From JAVZIQ01 sp037440545 (GTDB lineage: Archaea > Thermoproteota > Bathyarchaeia > Bathyarchaeales > Bathycorpusculaceae), in the NCBI GenBank assembly GCA_037440545.1, contig JBBITX010000029.1, positions 1 through 18,677 of the forward strand: a stretch of DNA of 18,677 bases. The letters are read 5' to 3'. This document shows positions 12,491-18,677 of the stretch, piece by piece. How positions within the stretch are numbered: position 1 is the stretch's first letter; each line of letters opens with the position of its first letter. Both the position numbers and the translations under genes were made by a program. Under the pieces are notes generated by a model, which did no database searches, had not been told where the DNA came from, and was given only the letters and a program-made list of their open reading frames with translations.

Positions 12491-13818
12491 GGCGAAGTTT
12501 TATTTGTTATAATCATTGGCTGGACTTTCGGCTTCTGCCTTGTAACCTGTTCAACTATACGCCAAAACTCTTCCTCAGTTAGGCCTCTCCGCAGCTCTTT
12601 CATAAGCTTTTTAATCTGGTAAAATATCATCTGCGCTCCGCCTTTATCCATGCTTTCCTGCATGTTTCTAATCCTTCTAACTATTTCATCAATCTGCCAG
12701 CTCGCCGCCTTTATATCGGCTGCTTCAAGACGCTTTTGTATAAGGCTTCTTTCAGTTCCCCGTCCAATGTAAAACTGCGGCTCCCTCTCAATCATTTCCG
12801 GAGGGAAAGGTTCATATATTAAGGGGTGGGCCAGCATGCCCTCTATGTGTTCGTCAACTTCATAGGCAAATGCATTCTCCCCTATGATTGGCTTGTGGAA
12901 CTGTATGGGCAATGCAAAGCTTTTTTCAGCTTGCTGTGCAAGCCTGTAAATCCTCTTCATATCTATGCCCGTATCAATATTATATAAAAGCTCTAAACAT
13001 GTGACTACTTCCTCGAAGGGTGCAACTCCAGCTCTTTCACCAAAACCGGATATGCACGTGTGAACATAGGCTACGCCCTCTTCAACAGCGGCTAACGTGT
13101 TTGCCGTGGCTAATCCGAAATCGTTATGGCAGTGAACTGAAAGCGTAACCTCTCTGCCTAGGACCTGTTGAATGCCTTCTCTAACGTGGGAGACTAAATA
13201 ACGCATTGACAAAGGCCTTAAAAAACCCACAGTGTCAGCTAGTACAAGCCTATCTGCACCCGCCTTAGCGGCAGCTTCGAAAATCTGAATGATTTCCTGT
13301 AAGGGGGTTCTAGAGGCATCCTCCAAAACAAAGTCAACAACAACCCCGTGTTTTTTGGCGTATTCTACACATTCCCCAGTGTTCTTTAAAACCTGTTCCT
13401 TAGACATTTTAAGCCTATACTGAAGGTTAAGCCCATTGAAAGGTGTGAATATAGGTATCTCCTTTACTCCACAGTCTAAACATGCGTTTATGTCACTTTT
13501 AACCGCGCGGGCTGAAGCTGCAATGCTTGCCTGTTGAAAACCTTCATTCGCAATCTTTTTAACAGTGTTCTTCTCATCTTCTGAAAGCGCTGGAAAACCA
13601 ACAGTTATAATTGATACGCCTGCCTCATCAAGCATTTTAGCCAACTTAACCTTCTCCAGATAGGTTAAAAAGACTGCGGGCGTCTGAACCCCTTCCCTTA
13701 GAGTTTCATCCCAAATAAAAACTCGATCAGGAAGCCTTGGAGGAAGATTCTTCCTTAAACGATTATAATTAGCGATTAAACCCTGCGCTTCAAGCCTCTT
13801 AAATATTGTTTTACGCAT
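12487..13818 (-). CDS. DRE-TIM metallolyase (isopropylmalate/homocitrate/citramalate synthase family)
   Basis: A 443-residue enzyme with the pyruvate-carboxyltransferase-type barrel. The family motif appears as DETLREGVQTP (37-47). Metal-binding residues are in HCHND (229-233), and GFGERAG (258-264) is the usual glycine-rich signature of acyl-CoA condensing members. EDASRT (166-171) is another conserved piece. These enzymes condense acetyl-CoA with a 2-oxo acid. The C-terminal part (about 330-443) is helical (RRIRNMQESMDKGG, LTEEEFWRIVEQV) and does not look like the leucine/isoleucine-binding regulatory domain of LeuA or CimA. The substrate is therefore open; a homocitrate synthase-like or HMG-CoA lyase-like role is possible. 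Its stop overlaps that of the convergent radical SAM gene. Transcription likely starts just before the ATG at 13818 from an AT-rich box near 13850-13860. Confidence 0.9.
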   Translation of the reverse strand: MRKTIFKRLEAQGLIANYNRLRKNLPPRLPDRVFIWDETLREGVQTPAVFLTYLEKVKLAKMLDEAGVSIITVGFPALSEDEKNTVKKIANEGFQQASIAASARAVKSDINACLDCGVKEIPIFTPFNGLNLQYRLKMSKEQVLKNTGECVEYAKKHGVVVDFVLEDASRTPLQEIIQIFEAAAKAGADRLVLADTVGFLRPLSMRYLVSHVREGIQQVLGREVTLSVHCHNDFGLATANTLAAVEEGVAYVHTCISGFGERAGVAPFEEVVTCLELLYNIDTGIDMKRIYRLAQQAEKSFALPIQFHKPIIGENAFAYEVDEHIEGMLAHPLIYEPFPPEMIEREPQFYIGRGTERSLIQKRLEAADIKAASWQIDEIVRRIRNMQESMDKGGAQMIFYQIKKLMKELRRGLTEEEFWRIVEQVTRQKPKVQPMIITNKTSP

Positions 13819-13872
13819 TCAACCACATTCCAACAATCAGAGCCTAAACGTATTCTTTTATTCCGCAGCACT

Positions 13873-13880
13873 TATATAAA
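13873..13880 (+). promoter_or_regulatory. TATA box of the nitroreductase gene
   Basis: TATATAAA is a near-ideal archaeal TATA box. It lies 51-58 nt before the ATG at 13931, giving a leader of roughly 25-30 nt that contains an AAAGGGA ribosome binding site. Confidence 0.6.
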
Positions 13881-13930
13881 AATTAACGTTTAATAAATTC
13901 CGCCAAGCAAAAGTTTAAAGGGAATGTGAA

Positions 13931-14485
13931 ATGGACCTGTTTGAAGCTATTGAGAAAAGGAGAAGCATAAGAAAGTTCAAGGAAACTCCAATATTGGAAA
14001 CTGATTTAAAGAAAATTTTGGAAGCTGGACGCTTAGCTCCATCAGGCGGCAACCGTCAACCCTGGTATTTCATAGTTGTCACCGACAAGGAGAAGAAAAG
14101 AGCTCTATCAGAAGCTGCAAACAATCAGAAATTCATAGAAAAAGCCGGAGTCATCGTTGTAGCTTTAGGCAATCCAAAAGCAACACCAGCTAAGCTACCC
14201 TACACCACACCTTCAACTAGAATACCACACATACAAGATCCTATGATAGCAGTGGAGCACATGATATTAGCTGCAACAGCACTTGGATATGGAACATGCT
14301 GGATTGGAGCTTTCAACGAGGAAAGCGTTAAGAAGATTCTGAACATTCCAGAGGATTTAGACGTCATAGCCATGCTACCCATAGGCGTTCCGGACGAATA
14401 TCCATCGCAAAAGCCTAGAAAGAAATTAACCGAAATATGCTTTAAAGAATCCTACGGCATCCCAATTGAATTGCAAGAAACATAA
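13931..14485 (+). CDS. Nitroreductase-family flavoprotein
   Basis: A 184-residue FMN-dependent oxidoreductase of the nitroreductase fold. The N-terminal AIEKRRSIRKFKETPI (6-21) is the FMN phosphate-binding signature, LEAGRLAPSGGNRQPWYFIVV (about 36-56) is the second flavin contact region, and GYGTCWIGAFNEESVKKIL (about 117-135) followed by MLPIGVP is the C-terminal conserved block. Such enzymes reduce nitro compounds, quinones or F420-like or enoate substrates with NAD(P)H; the natural substrate is not predictable here. It is divergent to the DRE-TIM gene, with its own promoter, and convergent to an unknown gene; an inverted repeat lies between the converging ends. A dependence on FMN ties it loosely to the flavin genes in the window. 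Confidence 0.93.
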   Translation: MDLFEAIEKRRSIRKFKETPILETDLKKILEAGRLAPSGGNRQPWYFIVVTDKEKKRALSEAANNQKFIEKAGVIVVALGNPKATPAKLPYTTPSTRIPHIQDPMIAVEHMILAATALGYGTCWIGAFNEESVKKILNIPEDLDVIAMLPIGVPDEYPSQKPRKKLTEICFKESYGIPIELQET

Positions 14486-14599
14486 CATGTCATAGAAATC
14501 AGCCGTAAAGTTTCAGAAAAAGTAGGCCTTAGAGAGAACTTTAAAGAATTTATTAAATGTGAAATAAGATTGAGGTTAAAATTTTATAGAAGCATTGAA

Positions 14600-14614
14600 A
14601 GGCTAATTTAGCCT
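14600..14614. terminator. Inverted repeat between convergent genes
   Basis: AGGCTAA-T-TTAGCCT is a perfect 7-base inverted repeat between the converging nitroreductase gene and the minus-strand unknown gene. It overlaps the stop codon of the latter. It may act as a two-way transcription end or processing signal; no long T-run follows directly. Confidence 0.35.
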
Positions 14615-15056
14615 AATACTGTTGAGATTGGCTAGCTGGTTGAGGCTTGTTTTTTTCTAAATTCTCATTATTCCTTATTGCGTTAAGAATGTTTTTGAAT
14701 ATCTTCATGTCTGAAACGTTAACTATAGGAAGTTGAAGGCTTTTTTCAACTTCGTAAATTTTTTCGTATTTAGGGAACTCTGAATAGCAGATTTGGCTTA
14801 TTGGAAACTCCCGCTTTTTCAATTCATGTTCAAAGGATTTCTCATATACTTCTAAGCATAAGAGAAAACCATCTATCCAATAAAGCCTGTTCGCTCCGTA
14901 TGTCGTTGCACACCATGCGATGTCTGGGACCGAACGCTTATCTAAACCTAAAACGCATATCTTCTTTGTAGCTGCAATCTCCACGTCCATTATTTTCCAC
15001 TCCCCATTTAAGTTTATAAGCCGAACGTATTTTCCACAGCTCTTAACATTTGGCAA
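14613..15056 (-). CDS. Hypothetical protein, no recognised family
   Basis: 147 residues from a TTG start at 15056; the next in-frame ATG (residue 23, at 14990) would give 125. A TATA-like AAAATATAG (15092-15100, minus strand) fits a short leader to the TTG. The predicted protein is soluble, with alternating strands and helices: IMDVEIAATKKICVLGLDKR, AWCATTYGANRLYWIDGFLL, then a lysine/glutamate-rich helix and IVNVSDMKIFKNILNAIRNN. The tail NKPQPASQSQQY is low-complexity. The start could be a regulatory-type alpha/beta fold, but I do not recognise a family. It shares the strand of EF-1A, 245 bp upstream, and is convergent with the nitroreductase gene. Codon use resembles the other genes, so I believe it is real. 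Confidence 0.6.
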   Translation of the reverse strand: MPNVKSCGKYVRLINLNGEWKIMDVEIAATKKICVLGLDKRSVPDIAWCATTYGANRLYWIDGFLLCLEVYEKSFEHELKKREFPISQICYSEFPKYEKIYEVEKSLQLPIVNVSDMKIFKNILNAIRNNENLEKNKPQPASQSQQY

Positions 15057-15187
15057 GGCATTAAAGGCGGTTCTGTAGGATTTAAGTATTGCTATATTTT
15101 ACGCCATTGTAAAGCCTTCTTAAAATTAAACGTTCCAACACGCTTCGCAATGCTTTAAATTAATAAGTTCATGAAATTTTAAAAATG

Positions 15188-15256
15188 AGGCTTTAAAGAC
15201 ATTAACAAGTATATAACTGTGAGGCACCTAAAACTAATAATTGTTATTTAAAGCCT
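15188..15256. repeat. Nested inverted repeat between EF-1A and the next gene
   Basis: AGGCTTTAAA (15188-15197) is the exact reverse complement of TTTAAAGCCT (15247-15256). Further in, TAACAA (15203-15208) can pair with TTGTTA (15241-15246). The result is a 10 + 6 bp stem with a small bulge and a 32-nt loop containing GTGAGGCAC. It lies in the 245-bp spacer downstream of EF-1A and may be a terminator, a processing site or a small structured RNA. No known RNA family was recognised. Confidence 0.35.
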
Positions 15257-15300
15257 TTACTTGTTTGATGGTTTAAAGCAGAAAAAGGGGGATTAAAACG

Positions 15301-16608
15301 TTACTGAAGCCCTTTCTTAGTTATTTCCTTAACTATGCCTGCGGCTATGGTTGTACCCATGTCTCTGACAGCGAATCTTCCAAGCTCTGAAAATTCCGCG
15401 TAGGTTTCAATTGCTATTGGTCGCAGGGGTTCCATTCTCACTAGTGCTGCATCGCCTGTTTTCAGGAATGAAGGTTTCTCTTCAACTACTTGTCCTGAAC
15501 GGGGGTCAATTTTTCTTATAAGTTCTGTGAACCTGCATGCAATCTGGCCGGTGTGGTAGTGGAGGACAGGTGTATAACCAGCCGCTATAGCTGTAGGATG
15601 GTATATAACGATTATTTGGCCAATGAATTCTCTTGCCACCGTAGGCGGGTTGCTTACGTGTCCACATACGTCGCCTCTACGTATGTCTGTTTTCGCCACG
15701 CCTCTAACGTTGAATCCAATGTTGTCTCCAGGCTCAGCCCTTGGTATTCTTGAATGGTGCATTTCTATTGACTTAACCTCGCCCTGCTTATTTGCAGGCA
15801 TGAAAATGACCGTGTCGCCTTCTTTGAGAACTCCTGTTTCAACCCTTCCCACTGGAACTGTGCCCACGCCTGTTATGCTGTACACGTCTTGAATTGGAAT
15901 CCGTAATGGCTTGTCTAACGGCTTTGGAGGAACTTCAAAAGTGTCCAATGCGTCAATAAGCGTTGGCCCCTTATACCATGGCATTTTCTCGCTGGGTTTT
16001 ACTAGGTTGTCCCCTGTCCATCCTGATGTGGGAACAAACGGGACCTTATCAACCTTATAACCCACCATTCTGAGCATTCTGCCAACTTCATTCTTAATCT
16101 CGTTAAATCTTTCCTGACTCCAGTTAACAGTGGGGTCGTCCATCTTGTTAACTGCGACGACAAGCTGGTTGACGCCTAGAGTAAAGGCTAAGAAAGCATG
16201 TTCCCTTGTTTGTCCACCAGGACCGATTCCTGCCTCAAACTCCCCCCTCTTGGCTGATACGAAAAGTATGGCACCGTCAGCCTGGCTTGCCCCTGTAATC
16301 ATGTTTTTAACGAAATCTCTATGTCCAGGCGCATCAATAATTGTGAAATAGTATTTTTTGGTTTCAAATTTTAGAAACCTCAGATCTATAGTTAGCCCTC
16401 TTTCCCTTTCCTCTTTTAAGCTGTCTAGAATCCATGCGTATTTGAAAGTTTCCTTCCCTAATTTTCTAGCCTCTTCCTCGTACTGTTTTATTGTCCTCTC
16501 GTCAACTACGCCCGCTAGGTAAAGCATATGACCAGTTGTGGTTGATTTTCCATGGTCTACATGTCCCATTATCACCAGGTTCAAGTGGGGTTTTTCAGGC
16601 CTACTCAT
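15301..16608 (-). CDS. tuf: Translation elongation factor 1-alpha
   Basis: Archaeal EF-1A, 435 residues, brings aminoacyl-tRNA to the ribosome with GTP. The ATG at 16608 is preceded by GGGAGG, which favours it over an in-frame ATG ten codons upstream. Nucleotide-binding motifs: GHVDHGKS (15-22), DAPGH in switch II, NKMD, and the SGW loop (PTSGWTGDNL). The switch I region reads GLTIDLRFLKF, slightly different from the common GVTIDLTYMKF. Domain 2 begins near KPLRIPIQDVYSITGVGTVP; domain 3 ends with GRFAVRDMGTTIAAGIV. All expected blocks are present and the length is normal. The sequence style (e.g. KRGEFEAGIGPGGQTREH) is of the TACK type. Downstream is a T-run (CCCCCTTTTT, minus strand) that may terminate transcription. 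Confidence 0.97.
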   Translation of the reverse strand: MSRPEKPHLNLVIMGHVDHGKSTTTGHMLYLAGVVDERTIKQYEEEARKLGKETFKYAWILDSLKEERERGLTIDLRFLKFETKKYYFTIIDAPGHRDFVKNMITGASQADGAILFVSAKRGEFEAGIGPGGQTREHAFLAFTLGVNQLVVAVNKMDDPTVNWSQERFNEIKNEVGRMLRMVGYKVDKVPFVPTSGWTGDNLVKPSEKMPWYKGPTLIDALDTFEVPPKPLDKPLRIPIQDVYSITGVGTVPVGRVETGVLKEGDTVIFMPANKQGEVKSIEMHHSRIPRAEPGDNIGFNVRGVAKTDIRRGDVCGHVSNPPTVAREFIGQIIVIYHPTAIAAGYTPVLHYHTGQIACRFTELIRKIDPRSGQVVEEKPSFLKTGDAALVRMEPLRPIAIETYAEFSELGRFAVRDMGTTIAAGIVKEITKKGLQ

Positions 16609-16675
16609 CCAATTCCTCCCTGTTTTTAAACACTTCAATTATTCCAAATTTTAGTGGATTCGTTTACACAACTGT

Positions 16676-16798
16676 TCATTCAATTATTTTAAGTTTATCA
16701 TTAAATTTCTGCGTTTGTGATACATACTCTAAGAACCTCTTTGGCCTTCTGCGGTAACTGTCTCCCCCTATTCTACGTTCATGGTATTCTAAGCCAGT
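16676..16798 (-). pseudogene. Coding-like fragment just upstream of EF-1A, family unknown
   Basis: A 40-codon open stretch ends at a TGA (16676-16678), 67 bp before the EF-1A start and on the same strand. It reads TGLEYHERRIGGDSYRRRPK, then RFLEYVSQTQ and KFNDKLKIIE: a highly charged, very protein-like C-terminus. It has no usable start codon; a stop precedes it at 16799-16801. A frame change near 16795 would join it to MLGDMNW. Either this is a broken small gene, a sequencing frameshift in an intact one, or a remnant. The family was not recognised. Arg/Lys-rich character suggests nucleic-acid binding at most. Confidence 0.4.
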
Positions 16799-16951
16799 TC
16801 ATGTCTCCAAGCATTTATTGTTATAATTTTGCATGAAACATTACTTCCTCGCAGACTTAAAACTTCACCTTCATAAACTATTTAATTGAAATGACACTAA
16901 ATAGATCTTATCTAGGTAGAATTTATCGGTTCTTGAAGGTTGGAAGATAAA

Positions 16952-17449
16952 ATGAGTTATGGAAGGAAATCTTGGCAGGATAAACTGAGAGACAAGAAGG
17001 AACTGCCGAAAATACTGAAGTTAGAAAAGAGTTTTCCCTGCTATAATGCCGTGCATAACATGGGCGCTGAGGTTGGAGATAGTGTAGTGCTTGTTAACCC
17101 CAGCGAGGTTGTTGAAGTTATGAAGGATGTTCCAGAGGGCAAGCTAATCACCATTGTTGAGATATGCAGAAAAATAGCTAAGAAACACGGAGTTAAAGCT
17201 TGTTGTTCCCTTACAACGGGTATTTTTATAATGATAGCTGCCAATGCAGCTGAAGAAGCTGCAAAGGAAGGAAAAAATTTGAACATTCCTTACTGGCGTA
17301 CGCTTAAATCCGGCGGATTCTTGAACGAGAAATATCCCGGTGGTGCAGAGACTCACAAAAAACTACTCGAAAAAGAAGGGTTTAAGGTCATTCAAAAAGG
17401 AAGAAAATTCGTTGTTAAAGACTATGAGAGATACTTGGTTAATATGTAG
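16952..17449 (+). CDS. MGMT/alkyltransferase-like protein lacking the acceptor cysteine
   Basis: 165 residues from the ATG at 16952; a TTG at 16940 would add four. The C-terminal part follows the DNA-binding domain of O6-alkylguanine-DNA alkyltransferases: DVPEGKLITIVEICRKIAKKHG (about 59-80), then NIPYWRTLKSGGFLNEKYPG (111-130) and HKKLLEKEGF (135-144). Where true alkyltransferases have P-C-H-R, this protein has P113-Y-W-R116, so the alkyl-accepting cysteine is absent, as in alkyltransferase-like (ATL) proteins, which carry Trp there and flag damaged bases for repair. Here Tyr114 takes the Cys place and Trp115 the His place. An additional N-terminal segment of about 55 residues is basic at first. 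Function in damage recognition is inferred; this may be a separate MGMT-fold group with another task. Confidence 0.8.
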   Translation: MSYGRKSWQDKLRDKKELPKILKLEKSFPCYNAVHNMGAEVGDSVVLVNPSEVVEVMKDVPEGKLITIVEICRKIAKKHGVKACCSLTTGIFIMIAANAAEEAAKEGKNLNIPYWRTLKSGGFLNEKYPGGAETHKKLLEKEGFKVIQKGRKFVVKDYERYLVNM

Positions 17450-17800
17450 AATATGTATTTTTAGCGTCCTTTAACGGAACTAAATGTGTGATAACAGCTG
17501 CAACATTCGTTAACCCTATAAAGTTGATTTAAGTAGGTGAGGTGCGAAAGTTTAAGTTCAAGGAAATTGCAGGGCTGGCTTTCTCTAACATTCGAGTTTC
17601 TTGCTATTATTTTCAGCTTTTTACACTGCATCTTTATTCAATTACTGGAGATTTTAGCACTAAACATTAAAACTTGAAAGGTTAGTGGATCCCACTCAAA
17701 TTACAAAGTTTTCCTCATAATTCTAAACCTATCTTCGGTGGCTCCTAACCGTTAAACTTATAAGTCTACCGGCCTAAAAAGGAGATGCGAAGGAACCTGA
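17450..17800. other. Gene-free stretch with a small hairpin element
   Basis: No gene is seen in these 350 bases. AAAACTT (17669-17675) pairs with AAGTTTT (17706-17712), enclosing a perfect small hairpin AGTGG-ATC-CCACT (17684-17696). The left side contains AAACTTGAAAGGTTA (17670-17684), a 15-mer that also occurs at 4221-4235 inside the inverted repeat before the ECF transporter operon. A TATA-like CTTATAAG (17757-17764) precedes the next gene by about 40 nt, and AAAGGAG is its ribosome binding site. Confidence 0.4.
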
Positions 17801-18172
17801 ATGGATGTTACATCACTTGTTATACAGATAGTGATAGCTGCTGTCATACTGGCTCCAGTGCTTTGGCATGTTGGTAAATGGTTTGTCGGTAGAGAAAAAG
17901 CCAAATTTACTGATGCCGTCTGGATTGGTGTTCTGGGAGTAATAATTAACGCAGTTCTCAGCTTTTTGCTTCGCGGTGTGATTGGAGCGCTTCTTGGAAC
18001 GCTCATAATGATTGTGGTTTGGCTCGCCTTAATTAAACACTTTTTTGACTGCGGTTGGCTTAAAGCCTTAGTAATAGCAGTGGTTGCAGGAATAATCTAC
18101 TGGATAATAACCATGATTTTATCCGCAATACTTGTGATGCTTGGGCTTCCAGCACTGCCGTCTCTGTGGTAA
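17801..18172 (+). CDS. Small four-helix membrane protein of unknown function
   Basis: 123 residues, starting at the ATG after AAAGGAGATG. It is almost entirely hydrophobic, with about four membrane segments: residues 5-23 (VIQIVIAAVILAPVLWHVG), 38-58 (TDAVWIGVLGVIINAVLSFLL region), 59-79 (GVIGALLGTLIMIVVWLALI) and 88-118. A basic loop (KWFVGREKAKF, about 26-36) lies between the first two, and a single Cys (residue about 84) near KHFFDCGW. The family was not recognised. It has its own promoter and no close partner, the next gene being a GTPase 180 bp on. The gene's upstream region carries the hairpin element described for 17669-17712. Confidence 0.75.
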   Translation: MDVTSLVIQIVIAAVILAPVLWHVGKWFVGREKAKFTDAVWIGVLGVIINAVLSFLLRGVIGALLGTLIMIVVWLALIKHFFDCGWLKALVIAVVAGIIYWIITMILSAILVMLGLPALPSLW

Positions 18173-18355
18173 TAAAATTAAATCATATAGCGGCTGCTAC
18201 AGAAAAGTGGGCTGTAATGAATAGAAAATTGGGGTTTGCGAGTGAAATTTCCATAATGTAAATTTTTAAGTTTATAATGAACTTGTTGAAAGATAACTGT
18301 TCAATCGAAACGATATTAAAGATGTTTTTGAATTATTTTTAGGCGTGTATATTTT

Positions 18356-18677
18356 ATGCCGACGAACTTGCCGGCTGAGGCCAAGCGTAAATGGGCTGAA
18401 GTTTCTGCCGCTAGAAATCCTAAATTGAAACTTCAGCTTATGCAGGATTTTTTAAGCCTTGTTCCAAAGCATAAGGGAACTGCGAAGCTTTGCGCTCAAG
18501 TTAAGAAGCAGATGGCTGTTTTACGTAGAGAGTTAGAAGAGGGGAAAGCTAGAAAGGCTGGGAGGGGAGGGTCTAAGTTTTTCATAGAAAAGGAGGGGGC
18601 AGCTCAAATAGTAATTTCGGGACCTGCAAACGTTGGGAAGAGCAGTTTACTTACAGCTGCAACAAACGCCAGGGTTG
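18356..18677 (+). CDS. DRG-type GTPase with N-terminal coiled region, 3' end outside the window
   Basis: The first 107 residues of a GTP-binding protein of the DRG/Obg-related group (TGS-domain GTPases), which act with ribosomes. MPTNLPAEAKRKWAEV and LVPKHKGTAKLCAQVKKQM (about 35-53) are the typical helical N-terminus. A basic linker (KARKAGRGGSKFF) leads to FIEKEGAAQIVISG and the P-loop GPANVGKS (89-96). The remaining G motifs and the TGS domain lie beyond the window edge. The start ATG at 18356 is preceded by AT-rich promoter-like sequence near 18256-18275. The truncation is simply the window end. Confidence 0.9.
   Translation, partial: MPTNLPAEAKRKWAEVSAARNPKLKLQLMQDFLSLVPKHKGTAKLCAQVKKQMAVLRRELEEGKARKAGRGGSKFFIEKEGAAQIVISGPANVGKSSLLTAATNARV

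Noticed and set aside
15553..16351. Several plus-strand frames of 66-89 codons
   Set aside because: They are shadows of EF-1A, whose minus-strand frame is fully conserved.
1..18677. CRISPR array, intact insertion sequence, rRNA, defence system
   Set aside because: No regularly spaced repeats, transposase motifs, rRNA-like sequence or defence-type domains were seen on either strand.

Overview
The window is archaeal, most likely from a TACK-type archaeon; a Bathyarchaeia-like lineage is my best guess, from gene content and the style of EF-1A rather than from any search. Support: a tRNA-Lys with an intron at a non-canonical place, diphthine synthase (DphB), a CTP-dependent riboflavin kinase fused to a winged helix, pantoate kinase, archaeal phosphopantetheine adenylyltransferase, archaeal EF-1A and a DRG/TGS-type GTPase. 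Promoters look archaeal (AT-rich TATA boxes 25-40 nt before starts), several genes have short leaders, others have clear Shine-Dalgarno sites, and some start with TTG.

Layout. 1-1638 is poor in intact genes: the decayed 3' end of a membrane pyrophosphatase gene, one small membrane-anchored protein, and coding-like debris. 1639-1740 is the intron-containing tRNA-Lys(CUU). 1854-3363 is a tight, overlapping cluster dphB - DUF357 - FAD synthetase, facing the bifunctional riboflavin kinase/regulator (3406-4095, minus). From the spacer between that gene and the next, a three-gene cluster runs rightward: ECF transporter S component - pantoate kinase - phosphopantetheine adenylyltransferase (4399-6587), which reads as a coenzyme A supply operon. 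Then come a DUF763 protein, a cation/calcium exchanger family protein, a decayed acetyltransferase gene and a small ferredoxin.

9595-10316 has no convincing gene. 10317-12490 holds two divergently transcribed radical SAM proteins resembling the two-protein lipoyl synthase of Thermococcus. A DRE-TIM metallolyase (citramalate/isopropylmalate/homocitrate synthase family), a nitroreductase and an unknown minus-strand gene follow. The right end carries EF-1A with a coding-like fragment just upstream, an alkyltransferase-like protein with no acceptor cysteine, a small four-helix membrane protein, and the 5' part of a GTPase running off the window.

The common theme is cofactor supply (flavin, CoA, probably lipoyl) and translation (diphthamide, EF-1A, tRNA). 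I see no defence system, CRISPR array or intact mobile element. The more unusual points are two clear pseudogenes plus two further gene fragments, the tRNA intron position, the transporter inside a CoA operon, a long inverted repeat in the regulatory spacer before that operon, and the alkyltransferase-like protein in which PCHR has become PYWR.
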